Positions 1-4,678 of a stretch of DNA of 12,705 bases are shown here, piece after piece. Position numbers and translations under genes: made by a program. The notes beneath the pieces are model-generated. The model was not told the origin of the DNA. It did not search any database and was given only the letters and a program-made list of their open reading frames with translations. The stretch covers positions 1-12,705 of the forward strand of contig JAUYPT010000102.1 in NCBI GenBank assembly GCA_030695685.1. The letters are read 5' to 3'. Each line of letters opens with the position of its first letter. Positions within the stretch are counted from its first letter, which is position 1. The stretch is from Nanobdellota archaeon (GTDB lineage Archaea > Nanobdellota > Nanobdellia > Woesearchaeales > GW2011-AR9).

Positions 1-1
1 G

Positions 2-126
2 CACAAATGAAGTAGTTTCTTCATTTTGTGTGTTCACCAGCGGCGGTCGAATTTCTGACGCTGAGCTTTCCATAAGTCATAACTTTGGATCACACCACCA
101 GTGAATACACTGGTGGAAAGCTCAGC
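2..126. other. Nested inverted repeats, possible structured RNA or cruciform
   Basis: No open frame of note lies in this stretch. Four pairings are visible: an imperfect stem at 2-12/19-30 (one extra T); a 5-bp stem 38-42/59-63; a 12-bp stem 60-71/115-126; and, inside it, a perfect 9-bp hairpin 95-103/108-116 with an AATA loop. The last two compete for bases 115-116, so the inner part may be a multi-branch junction. It lies just downstream of the minus-strand protease gene and touches the window edge, so it could be a transcript 3' end, a non-coding RNA or part of an element outside the window. No tRNA fold could be completed on either strand. Confidence 0.4.
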
Positions 127-138
127 TTCTACTATTAA

Positions 139-765
139 TTAAAAAAAGAACACAAAATAGACGCCAAAGGCAACCATCGCTGTCCAGACATAGCGGTTCC
201 AATGCAGTATTTTAATGCCATCAAAATTGCCGAAGGGAATCATGTTAAATAATCCCAGCCAGAGGTTAATTCTAAAGCCAATATCTGTAATCGCGCCTAG
301 ATACGGTGCAACAAAACCAGCAGCTAAAAAAAGCATTCCCAAAAAAAAATTAACCAGCGGCCCGGCAGCGCTGATAATGCCGTTCTCTCGTCGCGTGACG
401 TTTCCCGCGATCATCACCGCACCAGGAGCAGCAAAAATAAATCCCACAACGATTGCTAATCCTACTGCAATATAGAGCATCTGGTCGAATGCTCTAAATT
501 CAGCAGCACAGCCATAGCGCTGAGCTACAAACTTATGGCCTAATTCATGAAACAAGAAGCCGATGCCTGCTGTCAATAAGGAAATCACAAAAAAAATCAA
601 AAATGGAATGGAAAAGAGAGTGCCGATAGAAAAACGGCCGGAGAGAATGCTCATTCCTGAAAAGGCAAAGGTAAAAGCAAGTGATAATGCCAGCCAGGCT
701 TTGGTAATGTCAATCAGTTCTGTCCTGGAAGTCCGTATTTTTCCAAACGTAATTTGTTCTGCCAT
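139..765 (-). CDS. M50 / site-2-protease-like membrane metalloprotease
   Basis: A 208-residue integral membrane protein with the zinc-binding HELGH motif at residues 73-77 (HExxH; E74 catalytic by family analogy), an AAGPLVN segment at 133-139 and NFDG at 180-183. The last corresponds to the NPDG/DG motif supplying the third zinc ligand in site-2 proteases, with F in place of P. Hydrophobic segments lie at about 22-42, 46-72, 95-122, 130-158 and 165-208, and there is no PDZ domain, so it resembles the minimal archaeal S2P group. Such enzymes cut substrates within the membrane; no substrate can be inferred. Its ATG starts 3 nt after the stop of the upstream zinc-ribbon gene, so the two are probably co-transcribed and translationally linked. 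Confidence in the family is high; the function is unassigned. Confidence 0.88.
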   Translation of the reverse strand: MAEQITFGKIRTSRTELIDITKAWLALSLAFTFAFSGMSILSGRFSIGTLFSIPFLIFFVISLLTAGIGFLFHELGHKFVAQRYGCAAEFRAFDQMLYIAVGLAIVVGFIFAAPGAVMIAGNVTRRENGIISAAGPLVNFFLGMLFLAAGFVAPYLGAITDIGFRINLWLGLFNMIPFGNFDGIKILHWNRYVWTAMVAFGVYFVFFF

Positions 766-768
766 GAC

Positions 769-1002
769 CTATACTTTTTTATTTATTTTATTGATTGTGC
801 CTTCTACGTGATCTAAATCCAGTTTAAGATCATCAATTGCATCGCGTAAATGCTCTTTCAGCCGCTGCGCTTCCTCTTCCAATTTTACAAGAAGAGTAAG
901 GTCAGCAAAATTGTCATCAGCGCAGTCTTGACAATAATAATCAGATGTATCTCGTATTTTATATGCTGCCTCTTCTTCACAGACGATACATCTCTTAACC
1001 AT
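769..1002 (-). CDS. Small zinc-ribbon protein with coiled-coil tail
   Basis: A 77-residue protein with two CxxC pairs (C5/C8 and C24/C27) that would form one zinc ribbon or rubredoxin-like knuckle. An acidic, heptad-rich helix follows from about residue 35 to the end, probably a coiled coil. No catalytic motif is seen and I do not recognise a named family. The fold suggests a protein-protein or nucleic-acid adaptor. It lies directly upstream of the membrane protease (3-nt gap), so it may be an accessory or substrate-presenting partner; that is inference from position only. A TATA-like element sits 27 bp upstream of the ATG, supporting this start and independent transcription from the PIN gene. 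Confidence 0.72.
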   Translation of the reverse strand: MVKRCIVCEEEAAYKIRDTSDYYCQDCADDNFADLTLLVKLEEEAQRLKEHLRDAIDDLKLDLDHVEGTINKINKKV

Positions 1003-1023
1003 TGCTATCTCAAAAAGAGAGGT

Positions 1024-1035
1024 TCTTTAAAAAAG
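1024..1035 (-). promoter_or_regulatory. TATA box for the zinc-ribbon / protease pair
   Basis: On the minus strand this reads CTTTTTTAAAGA, centred about 27 bp upstream of the ATG at 1002. It lies in the 63-bp gap after the PIN gene. The spacing predicts a leaderless transcript, as at several other genes here. Confidence 0.5.
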
Positions 1036-1065
1036 TTTCTGGAAAAAGAATTATCAGCACTGGAG

Positions 1066-1767
1066 TCATTTCAGAAGAAACCGTTTAATCTCCTCAATTT
1101 CATCTTCGCTTACCGCACAGCCGTTGTATTTTGTCGACCATAAGATAGAATTAACTAAAAGTTCTTTGCCTTCTTTCAACTCTGGGATATACGCATCCAA
1201 TAAGCCAATTTTATAGGCAATACTGACTAGTTCTATGGACCGAATAATCGTAACTCCTTTCATCTCTCCGCTAAATTGATTCATCTTCGTTTCGTCAGGA
1301 ATGATATTCTTATGGAATCTTTTCTCCAATAATCGTTTCATCTCTTTATTATTCTCGACAAATAAACGCAATGTCCGTTCGTCGATGACTACCGCAGCGC
1401 CCAACTCCTGCGCCGATGCCAGAGATTCCATCTCTCCTTCCTGGATAATATCTAATGTTTTAGATTCCATTCGAAAAGAGTTATTTGCCAAATTAATCAA
1501 TGTCGTTGTTTTCTGTGTTGGCACATTTTGATAGACTTCTAAAACACCATCTCCCAGCAGTTTAAGAACTTGCAAAGCTTCAAACTGAAACCGCTTAATG
1601 GTGATAGGTCTTTCCACTAATTCCCTTTTGACAGACGGCGTGATATAAAATTTTCCGCCGAACTGAGTCTTTAGTTGAGGAAGAATCCAGTCTAACCGAG
1701 ACATGACTAAAGAAATGATCGGTCCTGAATCAAAAAAAAGTGCTTTTTCTGGCATTGTTGGCGGCAT
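1066..1767 (-). CDS. PIN-domain protein, VapC-like putative ribonuclease
   Basis: A protein of about 233 residues from the chosen start. PIN-domain acidic residues appear in order (numbered from this start): D13 in FFDSGPIISL, E49 in TPSVKRELV, E112 in GEMESLASAQ and D129 in VVIDERT. These fit the Mg2+ site of PIN nucleases, which cleave RNA as toxins or in rRNA/tRNA processing. At 233 residues it is longer than a typical VapC (about 130); the extra C-terminal part, from about 140, is helical. The start is ambiguous: an upstream ATG at 1797 overlaps the preceding gene by 29 nt, 1767 begins one base after that gene's stop, and 1755 would give a compact MPEKALFFDSG N-terminus. It is probably co-transcribed with the upstream HTH gene, an arrangement typical of toxin-antitoxin pairs. 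RNase activity is inferred from motifs. Confidence 0.8.
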   Translation of the reverse strand: MPPTMPEKALFFDSGPIISLVMSRLDWILPQLKTQFGGKFYITPSVKRELVERPITIKRFQFEALQVLKLLGDGVLEVYQNVPTQKTTTLINLANNSFRMESKTLDIIQEGEMESLASAQELGAAVVIDERTLRLFVENNKEMKRLLEKRFHKNIIPDETKMNQFSGEMKGVTIIRSIELVSIAYKIGLLDAYIPELKEGKELLVNSILWSTKYNGCAVSEDEIEEIKRFLLK

Positions 1768-1768
1768 G

Positions 1769-2326
1769 TTATGATATGGAAAAGATTTTGAAAGCATTTG
1801 TTAATCTATTTTTAGCAGGAATAGTTTCACTATAGTCAATAAAAGAAACCCTTTTTCCGGCATAAACCTGTAAATCCCAATTAGATAATCCCATCAATCC
1901 TGCAGCTTGGCCGATCGATAATCCACGTTCCAATAATGCCGTTCCTTTCTTAATCCTGGCAGCATCCATCACATTCTGGAAGTGAATTTTTATTTTGGCA
2001 TCACAACTTCGGACAAGAGAAAATAATTGTTTTATGTTCTGATTATACTTTCCAAACTCGCTCCGATGTAAGTTTTCTTTTGCCGATTGCAATTCAGCAA
2101 CAATATCATGGTAATTTTTATCCGTAAAACAGTCTATCACTTTATAGATGGAATAAATGAGTACTGTGATTGAAATAAGGTCAAGATCTTTATGTAAAGC
2201 AACATCATCAATGGCATGATCACTGAGTTTTTCCAGCTCTTGGATGTCTTTTACTTCTTTTACCTTCAGAATTTCAATCGTTTTGCTAAGATCAAATAAT
2301 ATTTCTTTTCGTACTACTTCTTTCAT
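1769..2326 (-). CDS. HTH protein paired with the PIN gene, possible antitoxin/regulator
   Basis: A 185-residue mainly helical protein. Residues 135-157 (GLSIGQAAGLMGLSNWDL and onward) look like the helix-turn-helix of UPF0175-type antitoxins, where the phrase 'GK(I)SxxxAAxLaGlsxxxF' is common. The N-terminal 130 residues are an unrecognised helical region, much larger than in a minimal UPF0175 protein. The gene ends one or two bases before the PIN gene's most likely start, so the pair resembles an antitoxin-toxin operon in which the HTH protein binds both its own promoter and its partner. Short GGTTAA repeats lie just upstream of its TATA-like element and could be its operator. Antitoxin function is inferred from context; the sequence shows only the HTH. 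Confidence 0.68.
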   Translation of the reverse strand: MKEVVRKEILFDLSKTIEILKVKEVKDIQELEKLSDHAIDDVALHKDLDLISITVLIYSIYKVIDCFTDKNYHDIVAELQSAKENLHRSEFGKYNQNIKQLFSLVRSCDAKIKIHFQNVMDAARIKKGTALLERGLSIGQAAGLMGLSNWDLQVYAGKRVSFIDYSETIPAKNRLTNAFKIFSIS

Positions 2327-2346
2327 TCAAAAAAGAAGGGTTTATG

Positions 2347-2356
2347 ATTTTATTAA
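2347..2356 (-). promoter_or_regulatory. TATA-like element of the HTH-PIN operon
   Basis: The minus strand reads TTAATAAAAT, centred about 26 bp upstream of the ATG at 2326, the spacing expected for a leaderless archaeal transcript. It is immediately next to the GGTTAA repeats. Confidence 0.45.
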
Positions 2357-2362
2357 TCTTTG

Positions 2363-2398
2363 GGTTAACTTTTGGTTAATAGTAAAGATAAGAGTTAA
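2363..2398. promoter_or_regulatory. GGTTAA / AGTTAA repeats, possible operator
   Basis: GGTTAA occurs at 2363-2368 and again at 2374-2379, an 11-bp step of about one helical turn on the same face. A related AGTTAA is at 2393-2398. They sit directly upstream of the TATA-like element of the HTH-PIN operon and about 30 bp before the TATA box of the divergent tRNA-Ala gene. Autoregulation is a guess from position. Confidence 0.3.
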
Positions 2399-2408
2399 TT
2401 TTTTAAAT
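2399..2408 (+). promoter_or_regulatory. TATA box of tRNA-Ala
   Basis: The sequence TTTTTTAAAT is centred about 28 bp upstream of the first base of the tRNA (2432), matching the spacing for tRNA-Pro and tRNA-Ile in this window. Confidence 0.65.
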
Positions 2409-2431
2409 CAAGAACATTCCTTGCTCTGTAT

Positions 2432-2545
2432 GGGCCTGTAATATAACGGCTATTATACACCGCTGGCAGCGGTGAGACCCGAGTTCAATTACGGTCAATG
2501 TTTGGCAAGTCCAAACGTTGCCGTTTGAAAGTCTCGGCAGGTCCA
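2432..2545 (+). tRNA. tRNA-Ala(GGC) with a T-loop intron
   Basis: Exon 1 is 2432-2489 and exon 2 is 2532-2545, giving a 72-nt mature tRNA. The acceptor GGGCCTG (2432-2438) pairs with CAGGTCC (2538-2544) and contains a G3-U70 wobble, the universal alanine identity element; the discriminator is A73 (2545). The D-loop holds A14, G18G19 and A21, with one T13-T22 mismatch in the stem. The anticodon stem CACCG/CGGTG (2458-2462/2470-2474) carries loop CTGGCAG, anticodon GGC. T-stem CCGAG (2479-2483) pairs with CTCGG (2533-2537) only when 2490-2531 is removed, which restores the T-loop TTCAATT. No CCA is encoded. The intron lies at 59/60, not the usual 37/38 site. A TATA box lies 28 bp upstream. Confidence 0.92.
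2490..2531 (+). other. Noncanonical tRNA-Ala intron (position 59/60), 42 nt
   Basis: BHB structure: the exon helix is the T-stem CCGAG/CTCGG; the central 4-bp helix pairs exon TTCA (2484-2487) with intron TGAA (2526-2529); the 5' bulge is ATT (2488-2490, cut AT^T) and the 3' bulge AGT (2530-2532, cut AG^T). The intron body is a long hairpin: ACGG/CCGT (2491-2494/2521-2524), a bulged T2495, and 10 bp at 2496-2505/2511-2520 closing a CAAGT loop. Both cuts rebuild a consensus T-loop. Confidence 0.9.
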
Positions 2546-2607
2546 TCGCAACGTGAAGGATCTGCCGAGCTCAAAGGGAAAACCCTTTCGCTGCTCGGCA
2601 GGTCCAT
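2533..2607 (+). repeat. 14-bp direct repeat of the tRNA-Ala 3' end with an inverted copy between
   Basis: CTCGGCAGGTCCAT occurs at 2533-2546 (end of the tRNA) and again at 2594-2607. Between them 2558-2570 is the reverse complement, allowing one G-T pair, of the second copy extended to 2593-2605. The 13-bp stem continues as AAAGGG/CCCTTT (2573-2578/2583-2588) around an AAAA loop. The same inverted segment could also pair with the tRNA's own 3' exon. It may be a relic of integration at the tRNA 3' end, a terminator-like hairpin (T5 follows at 2610-2614), or a processing signal. Confidence 0.75.
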
Positions 2608-2617
2608 ATTTTTAATC

Positions 2618-2995
2618 ATGAAATTCCGGGCAAAAAAGAGGTATGGATCTTCCAAAGTAATAACCTGTCCTTTCTGTGACCGGATTGCAACCCACGAAAA
2701 TGAGCAGGCGGTTGCTGTCTGCCATCGCCATGTCAAAAGCGCTGTTCAAGAGATCAAATGCACCTGTGGTTCCTGGTTAGAGCAGCGTTCTGGAAAATAC
2801 GGCGCGTATTTTAACTGTATCAACTGCGGCAATATTAATTTCAACAAGGGAATGGAATTAAAATCATTACATCCTGCACCATCAGCCATCGAAAAAGAGC
2901 CAATGTCAAAAATAGGAGAGCGTAAAAAAGAAGTGCTCAAAAAAAATGAATGTAATGAAATTACAATCACATCTAAAGACGTAGAATATTTTTAA
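2618..2995 (+). CDS. Small protein with two predicted zinc sites
   Basis: A 125-residue protein with a first putative zinc site C17/C20/C35/H38 (CPFC...CHRH) and a second C48/C50/C67/C70 (CTCGSWLEQ...CINCGN). The second resembles topoisomerase-I-type C-terminal zinc ribbons, including the basic and aromatic residues between the cysteine pairs (RSGKYGAYFN). The C-terminal 45 residues are charged and probably disordered. Nucleic-acid binding is the likely role; I do not recognise a named family. The frame is open upstream to 2498, but that part is translated tRNA and hairpin, so the start is placed at 2618. No TATA-like sequence or well-spaced Shine-Dalgarno lies just upstream, so the mRNA may come from the tRNA-Ala promoter. 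Confidence 0.75.
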   Translation: MKFRAKKRYGSSKVITCPFCDRIATHENEQAVAVCHRHVKSAVQEIKCTCGSWLEQRSGKYGAYFNCINCGNINFNKGMELKSLHPAPSAIEKEPMSKIGERKKEVLKKNECNEITITSKDVEYF

Positions 2996-3002
2996 GAAAA
3001 TA

Positions 3003-3089
3003 TGGGGCTGCGAGGATTCGAACCCCGGTCGCACCCATATCAGCTTTACGTCCCCAAGGGTGAATCCTGCCAAGCTAGACTACAGCCCC
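3003..3089 (-). tRNA. tRNA-Pro(GGG) with a 14-nt anticodon-loop intron
   Basis: Read on the minus strand, acceptor GGGGCTG pairs perfectly with CAGCCCC and is followed by A73 (3003). The D-arm has A14, G18G19 and A21. The anticodon stem CACCC/GGGTG encloses 21 nt. Removing 14 nt (3038-3051) after position 37 leaves TTGGGGT, which matches tRNA-Pro: U33, anticodon GGG, G37, U38. The T-stem CGGGG/CCTCG has one G-T pair and the loop is TTCGAAT. The mature length is 73 nt and no CCA is encoded. A TATA-like GTTTTTAAAAA lies about 29 bp upstream. An alternative that reads the loop's last seven bases as an isoleucine anticodon loop is less consistent and is rejected. Confidence 0.9.
3038..3051 (-). 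other. tRNA-Pro intron at position 37/38, 14 nt
   Basis: A relaxed BHB can be drawn: exon helix CACCC/GGGTG; central helix exon TTGG with intron CTGA (two of four pairs are wobbles); 5' bulge GGA (cut GG^A); 3' bulge TAT (cut TA^T). The intron body beyond the central helix is only a C-G pair with a five-base loop. The location is the canonical archaeal intron site. Confidence 0.75.
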
Positions 3090-3112
3090 AATATAATTCT
3101 AATTTAAAACCT

Positions 3113-3123
3113 GTTTTTAAAAA
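3113..3123 (-). promoter_or_regulatory. TATA box of tRNA-Pro
   Basis: A TTTTTAAAAA-type box is centred about 29 bp upstream of the tRNA 5' end (3089). A second A/T-rich stretch at 3102-3109 is closer than the usual spacing. Confidence 0.55.
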
Positions 3124-3178
3124 GGTTGCGATGTTTTTCTTTATTGAGAAAAATTTAAAAACATCCTACTAATATTAG

Positions 3179-3190
3179 CTATAATAAAAC
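3179..3190 (+). promoter_or_regulatory. TATA box of the 3234 gene
   Basis: CTATAATAAAAC is centred about 50 bp before the ATG at 3234. It predicts a leader of about 25 nt, which contains the GAGGT ribosome-binding site at 3222-3226. Confidence 0.45.
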
Positions 3191-3233
3191 TAAAACAGAT
3201 ACGATTGCAAGCAGTTTCAATGAGGTATTGATT

Positions 3234-3509
3234 ATGCATTATAAAGAAGCACCAACAATAAAAATAGAAGAATTCACTGTTTTCCCTTATGCTATATTTG
3301 AAGACGCTAAAAATTCTGTTTATGATGCTCAAGAACATTTTGACCAAATGTTTAGAGTACGAAATTTCCATGAAGGGTATATTCTTGTTAGCGACACAAG
3401 AGTATTAGACGCCAGAGGCTTTGTTGTTGATAAACAAATGTTAAAAATTTCCCAAAGCGTTGAAACATTCTATAACATTCTTAGGGATAGTTCAGTACGC
3501 AATACTTGA
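3234..3509 (+). CDS. Small hypothetical protein (91 aa)
   Basis: An unrecognised 91-residue protein starting MHYKEAPTIKIEEF. It is soluble and mixed alpha/beta in appearance, with no cysteines, no signal peptide and no recognised catalytic motif. The start at 3234 is chosen over a TTG at 3228 because GAGGT (3222-3226) is 7 nt upstream, one of the few clear Shine-Dalgarno sites in the window. The A/T-rich coding sequence and single-gene transcript flanked by the tRNA-Pro and DUF1653 genes suggest an accessory gene. It is convergent with the DUF1653 gene, with 33 bp between the stops. Confidence that it is translated is moderate; its function is unknown. Confidence 0.6.
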   Translation: MHYKEAPTIKIEEFTVFPYAIFEDAKNSVYDAQEHFDQMFRVRNFHEGYILVSDTRVLDARGFVVDKQMLKISQSVETFYNILRDSSVRNT

Positions 3510-3542
3510 TAGATTTCTGAATAATCTCCATTGATTAAAGTT

Positions 3543-3767
3543 TTAATTCCCTACAAATAGAAATCGGGGTACTTTTGTACCATTAACTGTAACCTCTTCC
3601 AAAAACATCGCTTTCGGCCGAATCCAGAGCGCATTCTTCCCAAATTCAGAATCATAGAGAGCTTTGTAGATAACAAGCTCTTCTAATGTTTCACTATGCC
3701 TTCCCATACCGATAACTTGATAGAAATTTCCTTTATAATGTTTGTACTTTCCCAATTTTAAATTCAT
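3543..3767 (-). CDS. DUF1653 family protein
   Basis: A 74-residue protein matching the DUF1653 pattern almost end to end: GKYKHYKGNFYQVIG (6-20), RHSETLEELVIYKALY (23-38), LWIRPKAMFLEEV (47-59) and a VPRF segment near the C-terminus. The family is small, mostly bacterial and functionally uncharacterised, with a compact beta fold predicted. Here it is a stand-alone gene with its own TATA box 27 bp before the ATG, which implies a leaderless mRNA. Because the family is commonest in bacteria, transfer into this archaeal lineage is possible, though nothing in base composition stands out by eye. Family assignment is strong; role unknown. Confidence 0.88.
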   Translation of the reverse strand: MNLKLGKYKHYKGNFYQVIGMGRHSETLEELVIYKALYDSEFGKNALWIRPKAMFLEEVTVNGTKVPRFLFVGN

Positions 3768-3789
3768 ACTTTGGTAGAACTAAAGAAAC

Positions 3790-3798
3790 TATAAATAT
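3790..3798 (-). promoter_or_regulatory. TATA box of the DUF1653 gene
   Basis: The TATAAATAT sequence is centred about 27 bp upstream of the ATG at 3767, predicting a leaderless transcript. Confidence 0.6.
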
Positions 3799-3831
3799 TT
3801 TATGAATAAAGAAAATAAAGAAAAAAAGAAA

Positions 3832-4620
3832 TTAATAACCAATACCTACTTCAACATCAGCTTCGGCATCAGCATTATCATCCATTTCTTTCTTTCCTTT
3901 GCCAATGCCAATATCTACTTTGATTTTGCCTTGGCTGATAGAGACATTTGCTTTTGCAGAAATTCCTAAGCCAATACCAACATTTCCTTCAGCATCCATA
4001 CCTACTTTAACATTGGCCCTAACTCTTCCGTTTTTAATTTCAACTTTGGAATCAGCTTTTAGATCTACTTCCGCATCTTCACGAGTTTCTAGTTGTACGA
4101 CAGGCGCCAAAATGTATTCTCCTTGCCCCGTAACATGCAAAGATTCATCAGCAATGAAATCAAAGCTCGCGGTGGAGGTTGAATCAGCTGTCACAACTAA
4201 ATCTCCAACAATTTTTAACTCGCCCGAAGGAAGTTTAGCCTCATGTTCTCCTGCAGCATCGACAACCACTACATTAGAAATATCCAAGCGGACTTGCTGA
4301 TAGGTTCCTTCTTCCAGCATGACATCTGCCAGCAATCCATGGCTTGCTTCTGCTTTTAACTGCAAAAGATCATAGGTTTTTTGTTCTGAAGAAACTGTAA
4401 CCCAGCCTTTCTCAGCGCTATGCACTTGTACAGAATCAACTGTTACCATGATGCTCGTGACAGCACTCATATTTGCTGCTGCGTCCGTAATTGTAAACAC
4501 GACTCGTCCTTCTTCTACTCCTGTCCCTTCAGGAGTTTCTTCCGGAACCTGTTGTGGGACACAGCCTAGAAGCAATGCTAACGATACTATCACTAAAATC
4601 ATTAATAATTTATGTTTCAT
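3832..4620 (-). CDS. DUF4382-like lipoprotein
   Basis: A 262-residue secreted lipoprotein. Residues 1-19 form a signal peptide (MKHK, then a hydrophobic core) ending in lipobox LLGC with lipidation cysteine C20, followed by a Pro/Glu-rich linker (21-36). Residues about 37-178 resemble DUF4382: VVFTITDAAANMSAV, 'SIMVTVDSVQVHS', YDLLQL, 'EEGTYQQVRLDISNV' and a late VQLET strand. The tail from 180 is low-complexity, alternating acidic and Gly/Ala/Val segments (KVDIGIGKGKK, DADAEADVEVGIGY). DUF4382 domains are predicted cell-surface beta-sandwiches; no ligand is known. Its mRNA appears to have a leader: a TATA-like element lies about 52 bp upstream and AGGTG sits 5 nt before the ATG. It is downstream of, and on the same strand as, the radical SAM gene, but separately promoted. 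Confidence 0.82.
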   Translation of the reverse strand: MKHKLLMILVIVSLALLLGCVPQQVPEETPEGTGVEEGRVVFTITDAAANMSAVTSIMVTVDSVQVHSAEKGWVTVSSEQKTYDLLQLKAEASHGLLADVMLEEGTYQQVRLDISNVVVVDAAGEHEAKLPSGELKIVGDLVVTADSTSTASFDFIADESLHVTGQGEYILAPVVQLETREDAEVDLKADSKVEIKNGRVRANVKVGMDAEGNVGIGLGISAKANVSISQGKIKVDIGIGKGKKEMDDNADAEADVEVGIGY

Positions 4621-4625
4621 TTTTT

Positions 4626-4630
4626 CACCT
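4626..4630 (-). promoter_or_regulatory. Shine-Dalgarno of the DUF4382 gene
   Basis: AGGTG lies 5 nt before the ATG at 4620. It fixes the start and contrasts with the leaderless genes nearby. Confidence 0.6.
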
Positions 4631-4665
4631 TTTTTTGATTATTCAAAAAGAAAGAAGTTACTATT

Positions 4666-4678
4666 GTTTAAATATTTT
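4666..4678 (-). promoter_or_regulatory. TATA box of the DUF4382 gene
   Basis: The AAAATATTTAAAC element overlaps the last codon of the radical SAM gene. It is about 52 bp before the ATG at 4620 and predicts a 25-nt leader that holds the AGGTG ribosome-binding site. Confidence 0.45.

Noticed and set aside
60..126. Permuted or intron-split tRNA at the left edge (GGAAAGC / GCTTTCC)
   Set aside because: No D-arm, anticodon arm or T-loop could be assembled with these ends on either strand.
2594..2606. Second copy of the tRNA-Ala 3' end used as an alternative 3' exon
   Set aside because: Only the first copy is preceded by the TGAA-AGT needed for the BHB fold; the second follows a hairpin with no central helix partner for exon TTCA.
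2498..2617. N-terminal extension of the zinc protein
   Set aside because: The extra 40 codons are translated intron, tRNA 3' exon and hairpin; protein-like features begin at 2618.
3031..3057. tRNA-Pro gene read as tRNA-Ile using loop CTGATAT
   Set aside because: It would place the intron at 31/32 without a fitting BHB; the 37/38 reading gives a loop typical of tRNA-Pro and a canonical intron site.
3130..3165. Inverted repeat GATGTTTTT / AAAAACATC as a regulatory element
   Set aside because: It is A/T-rich with an 18-nt loop, and several equally good competing pairings exist; not above chance for this composition.
3141..3371. Minus-strand open frame opposite the 3234 gene
   Set aside because: It reads as a phenylalanine- and tyrosine-rich shadow of A/T-rich DNA, without a ribosome-binding site; the plus-strand gene has one.
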